From CATOSP01 sp965237775 (GTDB taxonomy: Bacteria; Chloroflexota; Dehalococcoidia; Lucifugimonadales; UBA3495), in contig OZ250155.1 in the NCBI GenBank assembly GCA_965237775.1, positions 496,001 to 560,000 of the forward strand: a DNA stretch of 64,000 bases. Direction: 5' to 3'. Of the stretch, positions 16,308 to 25,027 are shown piece by piece. A program made the translations under genes and the position numbers. How positions within the stretch are numbered: the stretch's first letter is position 1; each line of letters begins with the position of its first letter. The notes beneath the pieces are model-generated. The model saw nothing but the letters and a program-made list of their open reading frames with translations. It did no database searches and was not told the origin of the DNA.

Positions 16308-17471
16308 CTACCCCGCCGGGTTCTGGGACTTCTTGAAGGCCGGTATCACGTGCTTGCCGAACATCTCGATGGACTTCATAACGTCTTCATGCCCGACGGT
16401 CTCCGTGGCCATCAAAAACTGTAGCTGGTCCACACCGGTAGCCTCGTGGAGCTTGACCGCCTCGATACAGCTATCGGGATCACCGGCTACGATGACTCCC
16501 CGCTGAGCCAGGGTGTCGGCATCGAACTCTTCCCAAATCTTCTGGGCGAGGGCAGTACCGCCGGAGAGGTCAACCGAGCCGTTGGTCCCTGAGTCCGCCG
16601 TGACGTCCACGTAGCGGGAGAAGTTCTGGGCTAGGTGCTCCGGGACGCCGCCCCACTGGTCCAGCAACTTCGAGTAGACGTCTTTCTGGTCCTGGACGTA
16701 GGGTCGACCCGGCCCGAAGAAGGTCTTCAATGACTGGGCACACAGCTCCTTGGTCTTGGCGCTGTCTTCTCCGCACAGGCCGAAGCAGGAGCTTAGCCAG
16801 CGGTTGTTGACGAAGTTCCCCACCGGTTCGGCGTCCTTGATGGCTTCCCTATAAGCCTTGATATGAGGCTCCAGAACGGCGGGAGCGTTTACTCCCAAAG
16901 CCATGACGCCAATGCCCTTCTGCGCCGCCAACTCGTACGTGGCGGGCTGGAGGGCCGCTACCCAGATGGGAGGGTGGGGTTTTTGGAAGGGCTTGGGAAG
17001 CACCTGCCGGGGCGGTACATTCCAGAACTGGCCCTCCCATTCAAAGGTGTCGGACTCCCATATCTTGGGGATCATCGTAAGGGACTCGTCCCACATCTCC
17101 CGTGTGTTCCTGGGATCGATGCCCATCCCGGTCTGCTCGTAGGGGGCGGAGCGGCCCGTGCCGAAGTCCACCCGTCCGTGGGACAGATGGTCGACCATGG
17201 CCACACGTTCAGCGACACGAATGGGGTGGTGATAAGGTAGGATGACCACGCCGAATCCGAGTCTGATGCGCTTGGTCAACCGGCTTAGCGCACCGAAGAT
17301 GACCTCCGGGCAAGGAGATGAGGAAAAGGTCGTGAGGAAGTGATGCTCGACGAACCACACCGCGTCGAACCCCATTTCATCGGCCAAAATACACTGTTCG
17401 ATAGTCTCCTCGATGACCGCGTGGTCGTCCAACGTTGGCCGTTGCATTTCATAGGCCAGTGAAAATTCCAT
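16308..17471 (-). CDS. LLM-class flavin-dependent oxidoreductase (luciferase-like monooxygenase)
   Basis: 387 residues, ATG 17471. TIM-barrel bacterial-luciferase fold: 'MGFDAVWFVEHHFLTTF' (strand 2 with the conserved His), 'IRLGFGVVILPYHHPIRVAERVAMVDHLSHGRVDFGTGRS' (flavin-phosphate region) and 'PPIWVAALQPATYELAAQKGIGVM'. Members oxidise organic substrates with O2 and reduced FMN or F420. Length and motif order fit the family. The substrate is unknown. A paralogue with the same architecture lies at 46673. The 304 bp upstream (17472-17775) hold no gene. Confidence 0.9.
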   Translation of the reverse strand: MEFSLAYEMQRPTLDDHAVIEETIEQCILADEMGFDAVWFVEHHFLTTFSSSPCPEVIFGALSRLTKRIRLGFGVVILPYHHPIRVAERVAMVDHLSHGRVDFGTGRSAPYEQTGMGIDPRNTREMWDESLTMIPKIWESDTFEWEGQFWNVPPRQVLPKPFQKPHPPIWVAALQPATYELAAQKGIGVMALGVNAPAVLEPHIKAYREAIKDAEPVGNFVNNRWLSSCFGLCGEDSAKTKELCAQSLKTFFGPGRPYVQDQKDVYSKLLDQWGGVPEHLAQNFSRYVDVTADSGTNGSVDLSGGTALAQKIWEEFDADTLAQRGVIVAGDPDSCIEAVKLHEATGVDQLQFLMATETVGHEDVMKSIEMFGKHVIPAFKKSQNPAG

Positions 17472-17775
17472 AAGTACCCCCAGACAGTATCGGGTCAGGC
17501 TCTCGCTGTGATTGCGGCCATTCTATCGGCAATCCAGGGGGCGGGCAACCGAGGGAGGGGCGTCGCAGGGTCTTTCGATTGTTCGTCTGAACTGTGATTT
17601 CTCTGATTCCGGGATTTACATGATTGGAAATCATGCGCATCCCATAATCTTGTGAATCCCGGTTTGGACAATTGGGCCGATAATCGAATGACCCTAGGGG
17701 CGTCAGGACGGAAGACCGGCGTAATCGAAGGGCATCTACGCTTTCTCCGGGGACAGAGGGCAGGGTAAAGACATC

Positions 17776-18570
17776 CTAATTCAACGTGCGGAGCATCCCA
17801 CCGTCTATGACCACGTTGGTCCCGGTCATGTATCCGGCGCGGTCAGAAGCCAAGAAGGTCACCAAGTCCCCGATTTCTTCGGGACGGCCCAGGCGCCCCA
17901 TGGGGATATCGTCGACTTTTTCCTTGAGTACGTCGTCGGAGCTGCGGCTCTGTTGCTCGGACTCGGCCTCCAGCGACGAGGCGAACCATTCGGTCTCGAT
18001 TGGTCCTGACACGACGTTGTTGACTGTGATGTTAAACCGGGCCAACTCCGAAGACAGCACCTTCAGGTAAGCGACCAACCCCACCTGACTGGAGGCGGAA
18101 AGGGCGGCGTCTTCGGAGGGTTGCTTTACGTCAGTGGGCAGCCAATGGATGATCCTTCCCCATCGCTGCTGCTTCATGTAGGGGACGACTTCACGGCTGA
18201 GGCGGACCGCGCTCATGTAATTCTGCTCGAAGGACTCGCGCATCGTCTCGTCGCTGAGCTCTGAAGGGCGCTCCGATGAGCCGTACCAGACGTGTCCCAC
18301 CAGTATTCCGACCTGGCCAAAACGGTTGACGGTGTCGCGCACCACCCGCCTTGCCGCCCTGGGCTCGGAAAGGTCCGCCGGTATAGCCAATACGTGGTGC
18401 TGCGAGGCGATGCGGGCCAACTCGATCTCGGTGTGGCGCAGGTCGTGTTCATTCCTGCCGCAGATGGTAACACTCGCGCCCTCCCGCACCAGGGCTGTTG
18501 CGATGGCGCGGCCGACCCCCCTGGTGGAACCACCTACAATAGCAACCCGGTCCCTCAGACCCAAATCCAT
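17776..18570 (-). CDS. Short-chain dehydrogenase/reductase-like protein lacking the catalytic residues
   Basis: 264 residues from ATG 18570 (MDLGLRDRVAIVGGSTRGVG); GTG 18582 is an alternative start. The nucleotide-binding loop GGSTRGVGRA and the C-terminal 'GRPEEIGDLVTFLASDRAGYMTGTNVVIDGG' are typical FabG-like SDR features. The active-site YxxxK is replaced by LSASS (position of Y is Leu, of K is Ser). The usual NNAG motif is 'LVGHVWY', and the catalytic Ser is not evident. It may bind NAD(P) but is unlikely to use the classical mechanism. It lies 97 bp upstream of (beyond) the CoA-transferase stop, same strand, possibly one operon. Confidence 0.82.
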   Translation of the reverse strand: MDLGLRDRVAIVGGSTRGVGRAIATALVREGASVTICGRNEHDLRHTEIELARIASQHHVLAIPADLSEPRAARRVVRDTVNRFGQVGILVGHVWYGSSERPSELSDETMRESFEQNYMSAVRLSREVVPYMKQQRWGRIIHWLPTDVKQPSEDAALSASSQVGLVAYLKVLSSELARFNITVNNVVSGPIETEWFASSLEAESEQQSRSSDDVLKEKVDDIPMGRLGRPEEIGDLVTFLASDRAGYMTGTNVVIDGGMLRTLN

Positions 18571-18667
18571 GGTCCCCAACACTCCCCTTCCGAGGCTACG
18601 CCCGTATTACGTTTCGAGTCCCCTGATCGCGGTCCAAATACCTGATCGGAAGGATATAAGGCCCAGT

Positions 18668-19855
18668 TTAGATGACAGACTTCTCTAGCATCTCCGCGAT
18701 CTCTTCTTCAGAAAACCCCAACTCGCCCAGGATCTCTCCGTTGTGTTCCCCCAAAAGCGGGGGATGCCGGTCAAGTCCGCCTGGGGTGCGTGAGAACTTG
18801 ATGGGCAACCCGGTCTGCTTGATGGTGCCAAGCGTCGGGTGGGGGATCTCCTGGTACATGTCCCTGGAGAGGACCTGCGGATCGGAGAACACGTCGGCCA
18901 GATCGTTGATCGGGCCAGCCGGCACGCTGGCGGCGTTTAGCGAGTCTACCCACTCCAGCACAGGTCGTTTGTTGAATATTTCCTGGAGCAATGGCGCCAA
19001 TGTTCCCCGGTTGCGGACCCGGTCGGCATTGGTGGCAAAGTCCGGATTGTCCTTGAGGTCTTCCCGTTCGATGGCTTCGCAGAACCGTTCCCATATCCGT
19101 TCGGAGCCTACGGCCAGATTCAGCAACTTGCCATCCTGGCATAGGAACGCCTGGTATGGAACAAGGGTGGGATGCGCCGCACCCAGCCGCTTGGGAGGCT
19201 CCCCGTTGGCGAAGTAGGTGGCCGCCTGGTAGGTGAGCCATGCCACCTGGGCGTCCAGCATGGAGACGTCAATGTACTGCCCCTCGCCGTGTTCGTGCCG
19301 GTGGTGAATCGCGGCCATGATGGCAAACGCCGACCACATGCCCGCGCCTATGTCGGTGACGGCAATGCCAACCTTCTGCGGTTCGCCGTCGGGTTCCCCG
19401 GTAATGCTCATCAGCCCGCCCATGCCCTGCATGATCTGGTCATAGGCCGAACGTCCACTGTACGGGCCGCCCTGTCCGAACCCGGATATTGAGCAGTAGA
19501 TGATGTTAGGGTTGGCGGCCTTCACGTCGTCGTAGCCCAGCCCAAACCGTTCCATGACTCCGGGCGTGAAGTTCTCCACCACAACGTCGGCGTCCTTGGC
19601 CAGCTTGAGGAAGACTTCCTTTGCCTGTGGGTCCCGGAGATTGAGGGTGAGGCTGCGCTTGTTGCGGTTGATGGAAAGAAAGTAGGCGCTCTCCTCTTGG
19701 ATGAACGGCGGTCCCCAATGGCGGGTGTCGTCACCCGTGCCCGGGATCTCGATTTTTATCACGTCCGCCCCGTTGTCTCCCAGCATCAGGGTGCAAAACG
19801 GACCCGCCAGAGCCCTGGTGAGGTCGAGCACGCGGATACCTTCAAGCGCCTTCAT
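18668..19855 (-). CDS. CaiB/BaiF-family (class III) CoA-transferase
   Basis: 395 residues from ATG 19855. The N-terminal 'LEGIRVLDLTRALAGPFCTLMLGDNGADVIKIE' and 'SINRNKRSLTLNLR' are CoA-binding landmarks. The catalytic Asp is about residue 149 in 'SGRSAYDQIMQGMGGLMS'. The 'LLGEHNGEILGELGFSEEEI' C-terminus is typical. The enzyme moves CoA between carboxylic acids by a glutamyl/aspartyl-CoA type intermediate. The acid is unknown. It is followed on the same strand by the degenerate SDR. Confidence 0.92.
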   Translation of the reverse strand: MKALEGIRVLDLTRALAGPFCTLMLGDNGADVIKIEIPGTGDDTRHWGPPFIQEESAYFLSINRNKRSLTLNLRDPQAKEVFLKLAKDADVVVENFTPGVMERFGLGYDDVKAANPNIIYCSISGFGQGGPYSGRSAYDQIMQGMGGLMSITGEPDGEPQKVGIAVTDIGAGMWSAFAIMAAIHHRHEHGEGQYIDVSMLDAQVAWLTYQAATYFANGEPPKRLGAAHPTLVPYQAFLCQDGKLLNLAVGSERIWERFCEAIEREDLKDNPDFATNADRVRNRGTLAPLLQEIFNKRPVLEWVDSLNAASVPAGPINDLADVFSDPQVLSRDMYQEIPHPTLGTIKQTGLPIKFSRTPGGLDRHPPLLGEHNGEILGELGFSEEEIAEMLEKSVI

Positions 19856-20062
19856 TACTACCGCTCCTCGGTTCCCCCAGAGGTGTCGGGACGCCCCTGG
19901 TGAGTACAGCGAAATCTCTTCTGTTCAGGTCTATTCCGTCGGAGACCACCGCGTTGGGTGCGGACCTCCTCGGCCACCGGGGGGCGGCGCACGAAACGTT
20001 GACAATGTTACCACAGGCTGGGGAGAATGGCATGTTGGGCGGTGGTAGGTAGTTGGTGCGGT

Positions 20063-20416
20063 GTGACTGGTCAGACTTGATGTGTCCTGCCTACTCCAAG
20101 CTCGTCATTCCGGGCTTCACCCGGAATCCAGAAACCTTTGCAACCAGCGACCTTCACTATCATTGGCATTTCTGGATTCCCGCCTGCGGAGACTTTGAAT
20201 AATCCCCTCTCCCGGAGGGAGAGGGCTAGGGTGAGGGCGTCTCCCGTATCTGGGCACACTCTGGATTCTCGCTTTCGCGGGAGTCGCGGAAGGTTACGCA
20301 AAGGTCTCCCTGCGCGGGAATGACGGATTGCGGGGGCGGGACATGAAAAGAGGATTATCACAGAGATGACCGATGTGAGATTCAGCCAATCCGCCTCATC
20401 GAGTCTGAACAGTCAC
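20063..20416. mobile_element. MITE-like repeat, copy 2 (IS66-type termini, target duplication)
   Basis: Ends GTGACTGGTCAGACT and AGTCTGAACAGTCAC (inverted). Flanks are GGTGCGGT (20055-20062) and GGTGCGAT (20417-20424), an 8-bp duplication with one mismatch, as expected for IS66-type transposition. The internal sequence is shared with copies 1, 3 and 4. Together with the flanks it fills the gap between the CoA-transferase and the lipoprotein gene. Confidence 0.8.
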
Positions 20417-20539
20417 GGTGCGATTGCTATGTTTGTCGCGGTTGAATTAGGATGATACCCGCAGTATATGGCCTGCGATCGTCTACTCATTTAGACCCCT
20501 CCCGTTCGCTAACGTCTCGAAATATACAGGACTGGAAGT

Positions 20540-21463
20540 ATGCGCAAGTCATTACACAATCGGTCTCTGTGGGTCATGGGCTTCATATTGTTGATCGGGG
20601 CGGTGCTCATCGCCTGCGAGGGGTCTGCCGAGCCAACCTCTGCACCTCCAGCCACAGCGGCGCCACAGGCCACGGAAGCTCCGATAACGGCTCCGCCAAG
20701 TCCAACGGATACGCCCACGCCCACGGATACTCCGGTCCCCACCAATACTCCGGTCCCCGCGGAGCCTCCGCCGAGCCCCCCGCCAACAAACACACCGACA
20801 CCGGAGCCTCTTCCATCCTTTGACGGAGTATTTGTCCTCACGGTGGCGCAGCCCCAAGGGAAGAGCTTCACCGGGAAGACCGTGGAATTTCGCATCGGCG
20901 GTCTAACCGCGGCGGAAACCTCGTCTTGGGCGGAAGGCGGAGTAACCCGGTTGGCTCTCACCGCGTCTGGTAACCTCGGCAGGGTCACACCAGTGACTCC
21001 GGCGTTCACCGCCAGCGCGGCATTGCCTCTAATACGCACATCGGGACTGCTGGCTAGGCCACTAATGCAACCGGCCCCGCCCCAAATATTCGTGGGTACT
21101 GCCACGGTCAACGGCGCCGGAGTTCCCGAGGGCACGGTTGTCAGCGCGTGGGTCGACGGCGAAGCAGTACCCGGAGCAGAGGGAGCGATTGTGCCGACGC
21201 CAGACGCAACGCCCGGCGACACCGGGGGGACCGCGCAGGCCCTCGCTCCTCTGGGAGACAATCTTATCCGCGTCTGGCGATTTTACCCCCCCACCCAGTC
21301 GTGGATGTTCTTCGACCCTAGTCCCGAACTCGCCCCCTACAACACCATCACTGAATTGGAGGCGGGTGTACTCTATCAAGTGATTGTGGAAGAATCTCAA
21401 AACGCTGTCTTGAATGGGCGCGACAGAGCCTTATACGCGGCTCTGACTTGGATCGACTGGTAG
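20540..21463 (+). CDS. Lipoprotein with Pro/Thr-rich linker, function unknown
   Basis: 307 residues. Signal peptide MRKSLHNRSLWVMGFILLIG with lipobox LIAC, so the mature protein starts with acylated Cys at residue 26. Residues 30-92 are a low-complexity Pro/Thr/Ala linker (SPTDTPTPTDTPVPTNTPVP). The C-terminal 210 residues look beta-rich: a first module like an Ig/SbsA-type extracellular domain (FVGTATVNGAGVPEGTVVSAWVDG), then 'LIRVWRFYPPTQSWMFFDPSPEL ... ITELEAGVLYQVIVEESQNAVLNG', a motif frequent in Chloroflexota surface proteins. Likely displayed on the cell surface. Confidence 0.75.
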   Translation: MRKSLHNRSLWVMGFILLIGAVLIACEGSAEPTSAPPATAAPQATEAPITAPPSPTDTPTPTDTPVPTNTPVPAEPPPSPPPTNTPTPEPLPSFDGVFVLTVAQPQGKSFTGKTVEFRIGGLTAAETSSWAEGGVTRLALTASGNLGRVTPVTPAFTASAALPLIRTSGLLARPLMQPAPPQIFVGTATVNGAGVPEGTVVSAWVDGEAVPGAEGAIVPTPDATPGDTGGTAQALAPLGDNLIRVWRFYPPTQSWMFFDPSPELAPYNTITELEAGVLYQVIVEESQNAVLNGRDRALYAALTWIDW

Positions 21464-21529
21464 GTCGGGGCTGGAATTGCCGCGCTCCATTCCCAGCCCC
21501 GCAGAGACCGCCGGAGGATAGGGTTGGTC

Positions 21530-22123
21530 ATGCGGTGTGACTGGGCCAAGAGCGGCCCCATGATCGAATACCACGACCATGACTGGGGAGTTCCGGTGTA
21601 TGACGACCGGAAGCTGTTCGAGATGCTGGTCTTGGAGGGGGCGCAGGCGGGGTTAAGCTGGGAGACGGTGCTGCGTAAGCGCGAGGGTTACCGCAACGCC
21701 TTTGACAACTTTGATCCCGGCCTGATAGCAACATACGGCCCAGACAAGCTGGAGCAACTTCTATTGGACCCCGGCATCGTGCGGAACCGCCGAAAAGTCG
21801 AATCGTGCGTTCGCAACGCCCAGGAATTCCTGAAGATACAGGAAGAGCGGGGCAGCTTCTCGGCCTACCTTTGGGATTTCGTCGACGGGAAGCCGGTGGT
21901 CAACGGTTGGACCAGCCTGGAGCTGGTGCCCGCCAACACCAGCCTTTCGGGCCGGCTAAGCAAGGACCTCCGGAAACGCGGCTTCAAGTTCGTCGGCTCG
22001 ACGATTTGCTACGCATACCTTCAGTCGACCGGCCTGGTGAACGACCATCTGACGTCCTGCTTCCGGTTCGACCAGATCGCCAGTGGACTTAACCCACGAG
22101 AAGCCGACCCTCGGACCAGCTAA
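21530..22123 (+). CDS. tag: DNA-3-methyladenine glycosylase I
   Basis: About 197 residues. The N-terminus MRCDWAKSGPMIEYHDHDWG matches the Tag family (RCxW ... YHD-x-EWG). The aromatic/Glu base-binding elements are in 'LFEMLVLEGAQAGLSWETVLRKREGYRNAF'. Zinc-site Cys/His ('CDW', 'YHDHDWG', 'NDHLTSCF') are conserved. The enzyme excises N3-methyladenine from alkylated DNA. A TTG at 21524, seven bases after GGAGGA, is an equally possible start. Confidence 0.93.
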   Translation: MRCDWAKSGPMIEYHDHDWGVPVYDDRKLFEMLVLEGAQAGLSWETVLRKREGYRNAFDNFDPGLIATYGPDKLEQLLLDPGIVRNRRKVESCVRNAQEFLKIQEERGSFSAYLWDFVDGKPVVNGWTSLELVPANTSLSGRLSKDLRKRGFKFVGSTICYAYLQSTGLVNDHLTSCFRFDQIASGLNPREADPRTS

Positions 22124-22374
22124 CCCGTAGCCCCAACGTGGTTGTCGGAGTGGTCTTCCTGGGATTGAGAGTCGTCCATGCCCACCTTCTGCCGTAATAT
22201 GGTCACGTAGACCCGGCTCTTTTCGCGCAAGTTCTCCAGGTAGCGATTGGTCTGGCGTGTGCGCATTCCCATGTAACGGCGAGTCACCTTTCCAGGCTTC
22301 GGCGCGATTATCAGCCCGGCGGCTGCGCCCGCTACCGCACCCGCGATGAGTCCCGATACAAACCAATTGCTCAT
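22120..22374 (-). CDS. YtxH-type small membrane protein
   Basis: 84 residues. One N-terminal Gly/Ala-rich transmembrane helix (FVSGLIAGAVAGAAAGLIIAP) is followed by the 'APKPGKVTRRYM' motif and a charged helical tail, the arrangement of YtxH-domain proteins. It has a GGAGG-like sequence (TAGGAGGTAG) upstream of ATG 22374. It converges with tag, the stops overlapping by 4 bp. Function is not defined; such proteins are often envelope-stress linked. Confidence 0.75.
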   Translation of the reverse strand: MSNWFVSGLIAGAVAGAAAGLIIAPKPGKVTRRYMGMRTRQTNRYLENLREKSRVYVTILRQKVGMDDSQSQEDHSDNHVGATG

Positions 22375-22534
22375 TGCCGTCTACCTCCTATTCCAAATGG
22401 CCTGTGTACGCGGCCGTCCACAGTTCTTATTAAACCACATGACCAGTGGTTACGGCTGTCCGCGACTTGGGATTTTCTACGGGCGGACCTCATGGCGCGG
22501 CGGCGGAAGGGGTTTGAAACTGCCAACATTTCTC

Positions 22535-22888
22535 GTAACTGTTCAGACTCGATGGATCTTTCCCGACCCCAGCCCGTCTTTCCGGGCTTGACCCGGAATC
22601 CAGAAACCTTCGCAACCAGCGACCTTCACTATCATTGGCATATCTGGATTCCCGCCTGCGGAGACCTTTGAATAATCCCCTCTCCCTCCGGGAGAGGGTT
22701 AGGGTGAGGGCGTCCTCCGTATCTGGGCGCACTCTGGATTCTCGCTTTCGCGGGAGTCGCGGAAGGTTACGCAAAGGTCTCCGCAGGCGGGAATGATGGA
22801 CTGGGGGACGGGACATGAAAAGAGGATTATCACAGAGATGACCGATGTGGGATTCAACCAATCCGCCTCATCAAGTCTGAACAGCTAC
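22535..22888. mobile_element. MITE-like repeat, copy 3 (IS66-type termini)
   Basis: 354 bp, ends GTAACTGTTCAGACT and AGTCTGAACAGCTAC. Flanks CATTTCTC and CACATCTC agree at 6 of 8 positions, a decayed target duplication. Internal sequence about as in copies 2 and 4. Confidence 0.8.
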
Positions 22889-22949
22889 CACATCTCTGTT
22901 GCCATGCTGGGCCAGGGAATATAGTATATAGACACATGAGAGGTGACCA

Positions 22950-23063
22950 ATGCGTAGATTAGTAGTCCCGCTTTTGTTCGTTGTTATGGTTTCACTTGCG
23001 ACCATTTTGCCGCCGGTCTACGCCAGCCCTGGTGACGGCGCTAAGACCGTGCTGCAGGCTTGA
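22950..23063 (+). pseudogene. Isolated signal-peptide ORF (truncated secreted protein)
   Basis: 37 codons (MRRLVVPLLFVVMVSLATIL ... VYASPGDGAKTVLQA) with a GAGAGGTG element just before the ATG. It reads as an intact Sec signal peptide with a VYA-S cleavage site followed almost at once by a stop. The remainder of the gene is gone; 23064-23295 hold nothing recognisable. Confidence 0.4.
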
Positions 23064-23295
23064 GTGAACGAAGAGTAGGGCCGTGAGCCCTCACTTAGGT
23101 CCTCATCAATCTGCCTAGCATAACCGCGGCCAGCCCTCGGCTAACACGCAACGGAGGCGGGCCGTCCGCCTAATCACGCGGTCAATGTCGCCCGCGCTCC
23201 CGATTGCTCCCCGCCCGACACCTCATTGCGCGCCCAGTTCATCTCTATGCGCGTTCCGCATTCCTTGTTCTCGGACCCATGACAGGAAGATAGAC

Positions 23296-23784
23296 ATGTG
23301 CGCGTCCAGAACACCAGAGCAAACTCCCAGGCCACGCCCGTCTGGCCGTGTGGCGCTGATCGACGAGCAAGACCGCGTCCTCTTGTTCAAGTGGGAGACC
23401 CTGAACGTATGGATCACGCCGGGAGGAGGCCTAAAACCGGGCGAGACCTACGAAGAAGCCGCACTTCGGGAACTCCGGGAAGAGACAGGCCTCGTTGTCT
23501 CAGCATTGGGCCCCTGGGTCTGGTCGAGAAGCCACGTGTTTCGCTGGAACGAAATGCTGTATGAAGCCAGGGAGCGGTTTTTCCTGCTGCGCACTCCACA
23601 TTTCCAGGTGTCTTCCGAAGGGATGGAACCGGCGGAGCGGGAGGAGGCCAGCGCTCACCGCTGGTGGTCCCTGGACGAGCTATCATCGAGCAAGGAGGTT
23701 TTCGCCCCAAGGCGCATTGCCGAATTGCTGGCCCCGCTGGTCCAAGGCATGATCCCTGGGGAGCCCATAGAGACGGGGAGCTAG
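23296..23784 (+). CDS. NUDIX hydrolase
   Basis: 162 residues from ATG 23296, preceded by AGGAAG; an upstream in-frame ATG at 23185 lacks support. It contains a complete Nudix box, GGGLKPGETYEEAALRELRE followed by ETGL (G-x5-E-x7-REUxEExGU). The N-terminal strand is 'SGRVALIDEQDRVLLFKWE' and an aromatic 'HRWWSLDEL' lies near the end. The family cleaves nucleoside diphosphates linked to another group. The substrate is unknown. It lies directly next to a tRNA on the opposite strand. Confidence 0.9.
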   Translation: MCASRTPEQTPRPRPSGRVALIDEQDRVLLFKWETLNVWITPGGGLKPGETYEEAALRELREETGLVVSALGPWVWSRSHVFRWNEMLYEARERFFLLRTPHFQVSSEGMEPAEREEASAHRWWSLDELSSSKEVFAPRRIAELLAPLVQGMIPGEPIETGS

Positions 23785-23798
23785 TGAGGGTGAGTTGG

Positions 23799-23881
23799 TG
23801 CCGGGGGAGGGACTCGAACCCACACACCCGCGAAGGTAGCGGATTTTAAGTCCGCCGCGTCTACCGTTCCGCCACCCCGGC
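23799..23881 (-). tRNA. tRNA-Leu (UAA)
   Basis: 83 nt. Acceptor stem GCCGGGG/CCCCGGC, discriminator A, anticodon loop CTTAAAA on a GCGGA/TCCGC stem, long variable arm and T-loop GGTTCGAGTCC. CCA is not encoded. Confidence 0.93.
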
Positions 23882-23998
23882 AGTCTGGTTGGGGGAAATT
23901 ACTGGAAAGCCACAGGACCGAAAGGCGTCGATACGAGGGTTTGAATCGGGTTATAAGGGCCACCGGACATTCGTAGGAGTGGGCTGGGGTTGATTTGG

Positions 23999-24071
23999 AG
24001 GCGACGGGCGGATTCGAACCGCCGAATAGAGGTTTTGCAGACCTCCGCCTTAACCGCTTGGCTACGTCGCC
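23999..24071 (-). tRNA. tRNA-Cys (GCA)
   Basis: 73 nt. Acceptor GGCGACG/CGTCGCC, discriminator U, anticodon GCA in a TCTGCAAAA context on a GGAGG/CCTC stem, T-arm GGTTCGAATCC. Between it and tRNA-Leu(UAA) lie 117 non-coding bases. Confidence 0.93.
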
Positions 24072-24104
24072 CCGATTTCAGAGACCCCGGCTTGATAGTT
24101 TTGG

Positions 24105-24188
24105 TGCCGAGGGCGGGATTTGAACCCACACAGGCGAATGCCCACGGCCCCCTCAAGACCGCGTGTCTACCAATTCCACCACCTCGGC
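24105..24188 (-). tRNA. tRNA-Leu (GAG)
   Basis: 84 nt. Acceptor GCCGAGG/CCTCGGC, anticodon stem CGGTC/GGCCG with loop TTGAGGG (anticodon GAG), long variable arm, T-arm GGTTCAAATCC. Third member of a Leu-Cys-Leu cluster on the minus strand. Confidence 0.93.
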
Positions 24189-24249
24189 CTATCGGCGAGG
24201 CACCAATTATACCACGTGTGGGGCCTGGTCACACCTGCCAACATCCGCG

Positions 24250-24346
24250 GTAACTGTTCAGACTTGGTGGCCGCATTGACACGAAACCGCTCATCCTGAG
24301 CGGAGCGGAGTCGAAGGGCTGGTCCCCCTCAACTCTGAACACTTAC
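24250..24346. mobile_element. 97-bp miniature element with IS66-type termini
   Basis: Starts GTAACTGTTCAGACT and ends AACTCTGAACACTTAC (inverted, imperfect). ATCCGCG is repeated exactly on both sides (24243-24249 and 24347-24353), and the next element begins at 24354. The interior holds a common 'CATCCTGAGC ... GTCGAAGGG' dispersed repeat. Probably an internally deleted or chimeric relative of the 354-bp MITE. Confidence 0.6.
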
Positions 24347-24353
24347 ATCCGCG

Positions 24354-24705
24354 GTAACTGTTCAGACTTGATGTGTCCTTCCTACTCCCAGCCCGTCATT
24401 CCGGGCTTGACCCGGAATCCAGAAACCTTTGCAACCAGCAACGGTCACTATCATTGGCATTTCTGAATTCCCGCCTTCGGAGACCTTTGAATAATCCCCT
24501 CTCCCGGAGGGAGAGGGTTAGGGTGAGGGCGTCCTCCGTATCTGGGCGCACTCTGGATTCTCGCTTTCGCGGGAGTCGCGGAAGGTTACGCAAAGGTCTC
24601 CCTTCGCGGGAATGACGGGTTGCGGGGAATGACTGGTTGAGGCTGAGGGACATCGTTTGAGAATCATCATGGAGTTGACCGATGTGGGATTCAGCCAATC
24701 CCCGT
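24354..24705. mobile_element. MITE-like repeat, copy 4 (right terminus missing)
   Basis: Starts GTAACTGTTCAGACT and shares the full interior with the other copies, but sequence similarity ends at the 'GATTCAGCCAATCC' block and the right inverted terminus is absent. It directly abuts the 97-bp element. From 24706 to 25027 I see no gene. Confidence 0.7.
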
Positions 24706-25027
24706 GGATAATCCCGTATCGATGTCCCGCTGCCGCAACCCGTCATTTATATGTTGCGGATATTCGCTAAAAGGGTCAAATTGGGGGACATGAGGGAGGG
24801 GCGAGTCGTCCGTCATTGGGCGGACTGGGCGAAAAGCCCGCCGGCGCCTAGAAGCCCTCACCACCGGCACTTCCCCAGTCCCAAATCCGGCGCCGCCTCT
24901 GTGACCTAGTCACTGGACCGATTCATGGACCATTTCCCACAACCCCCAATGGAGTGAACCGCCCAAAATGGCCCACTCTGACTCTGAAACAAAAACCTTG
25001 CCGGCAGCCCGGAATCCACCCGCTCCC

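Noticed and set aside
20509..21261. A 250-codon minus-strand frame with Gly/Val repeats
   Set aside because: Antisense of the Pro/Thr linker of the lipoprotein, which has a real signal peptide and lipobox.
22950..23063. UGA ending the signal-peptide ORF considered as a third Sec codon
   Set aside because: The frame after the UGA closes again within four codons, and there is no family motif or hairpin.
20041..24730. CRISPR array
   Set aside because: The repeats are about 354 bp, widely spaced and bounded by inverted termini; no short regularly spaced repeats or cas genes are present anywhere in the window.
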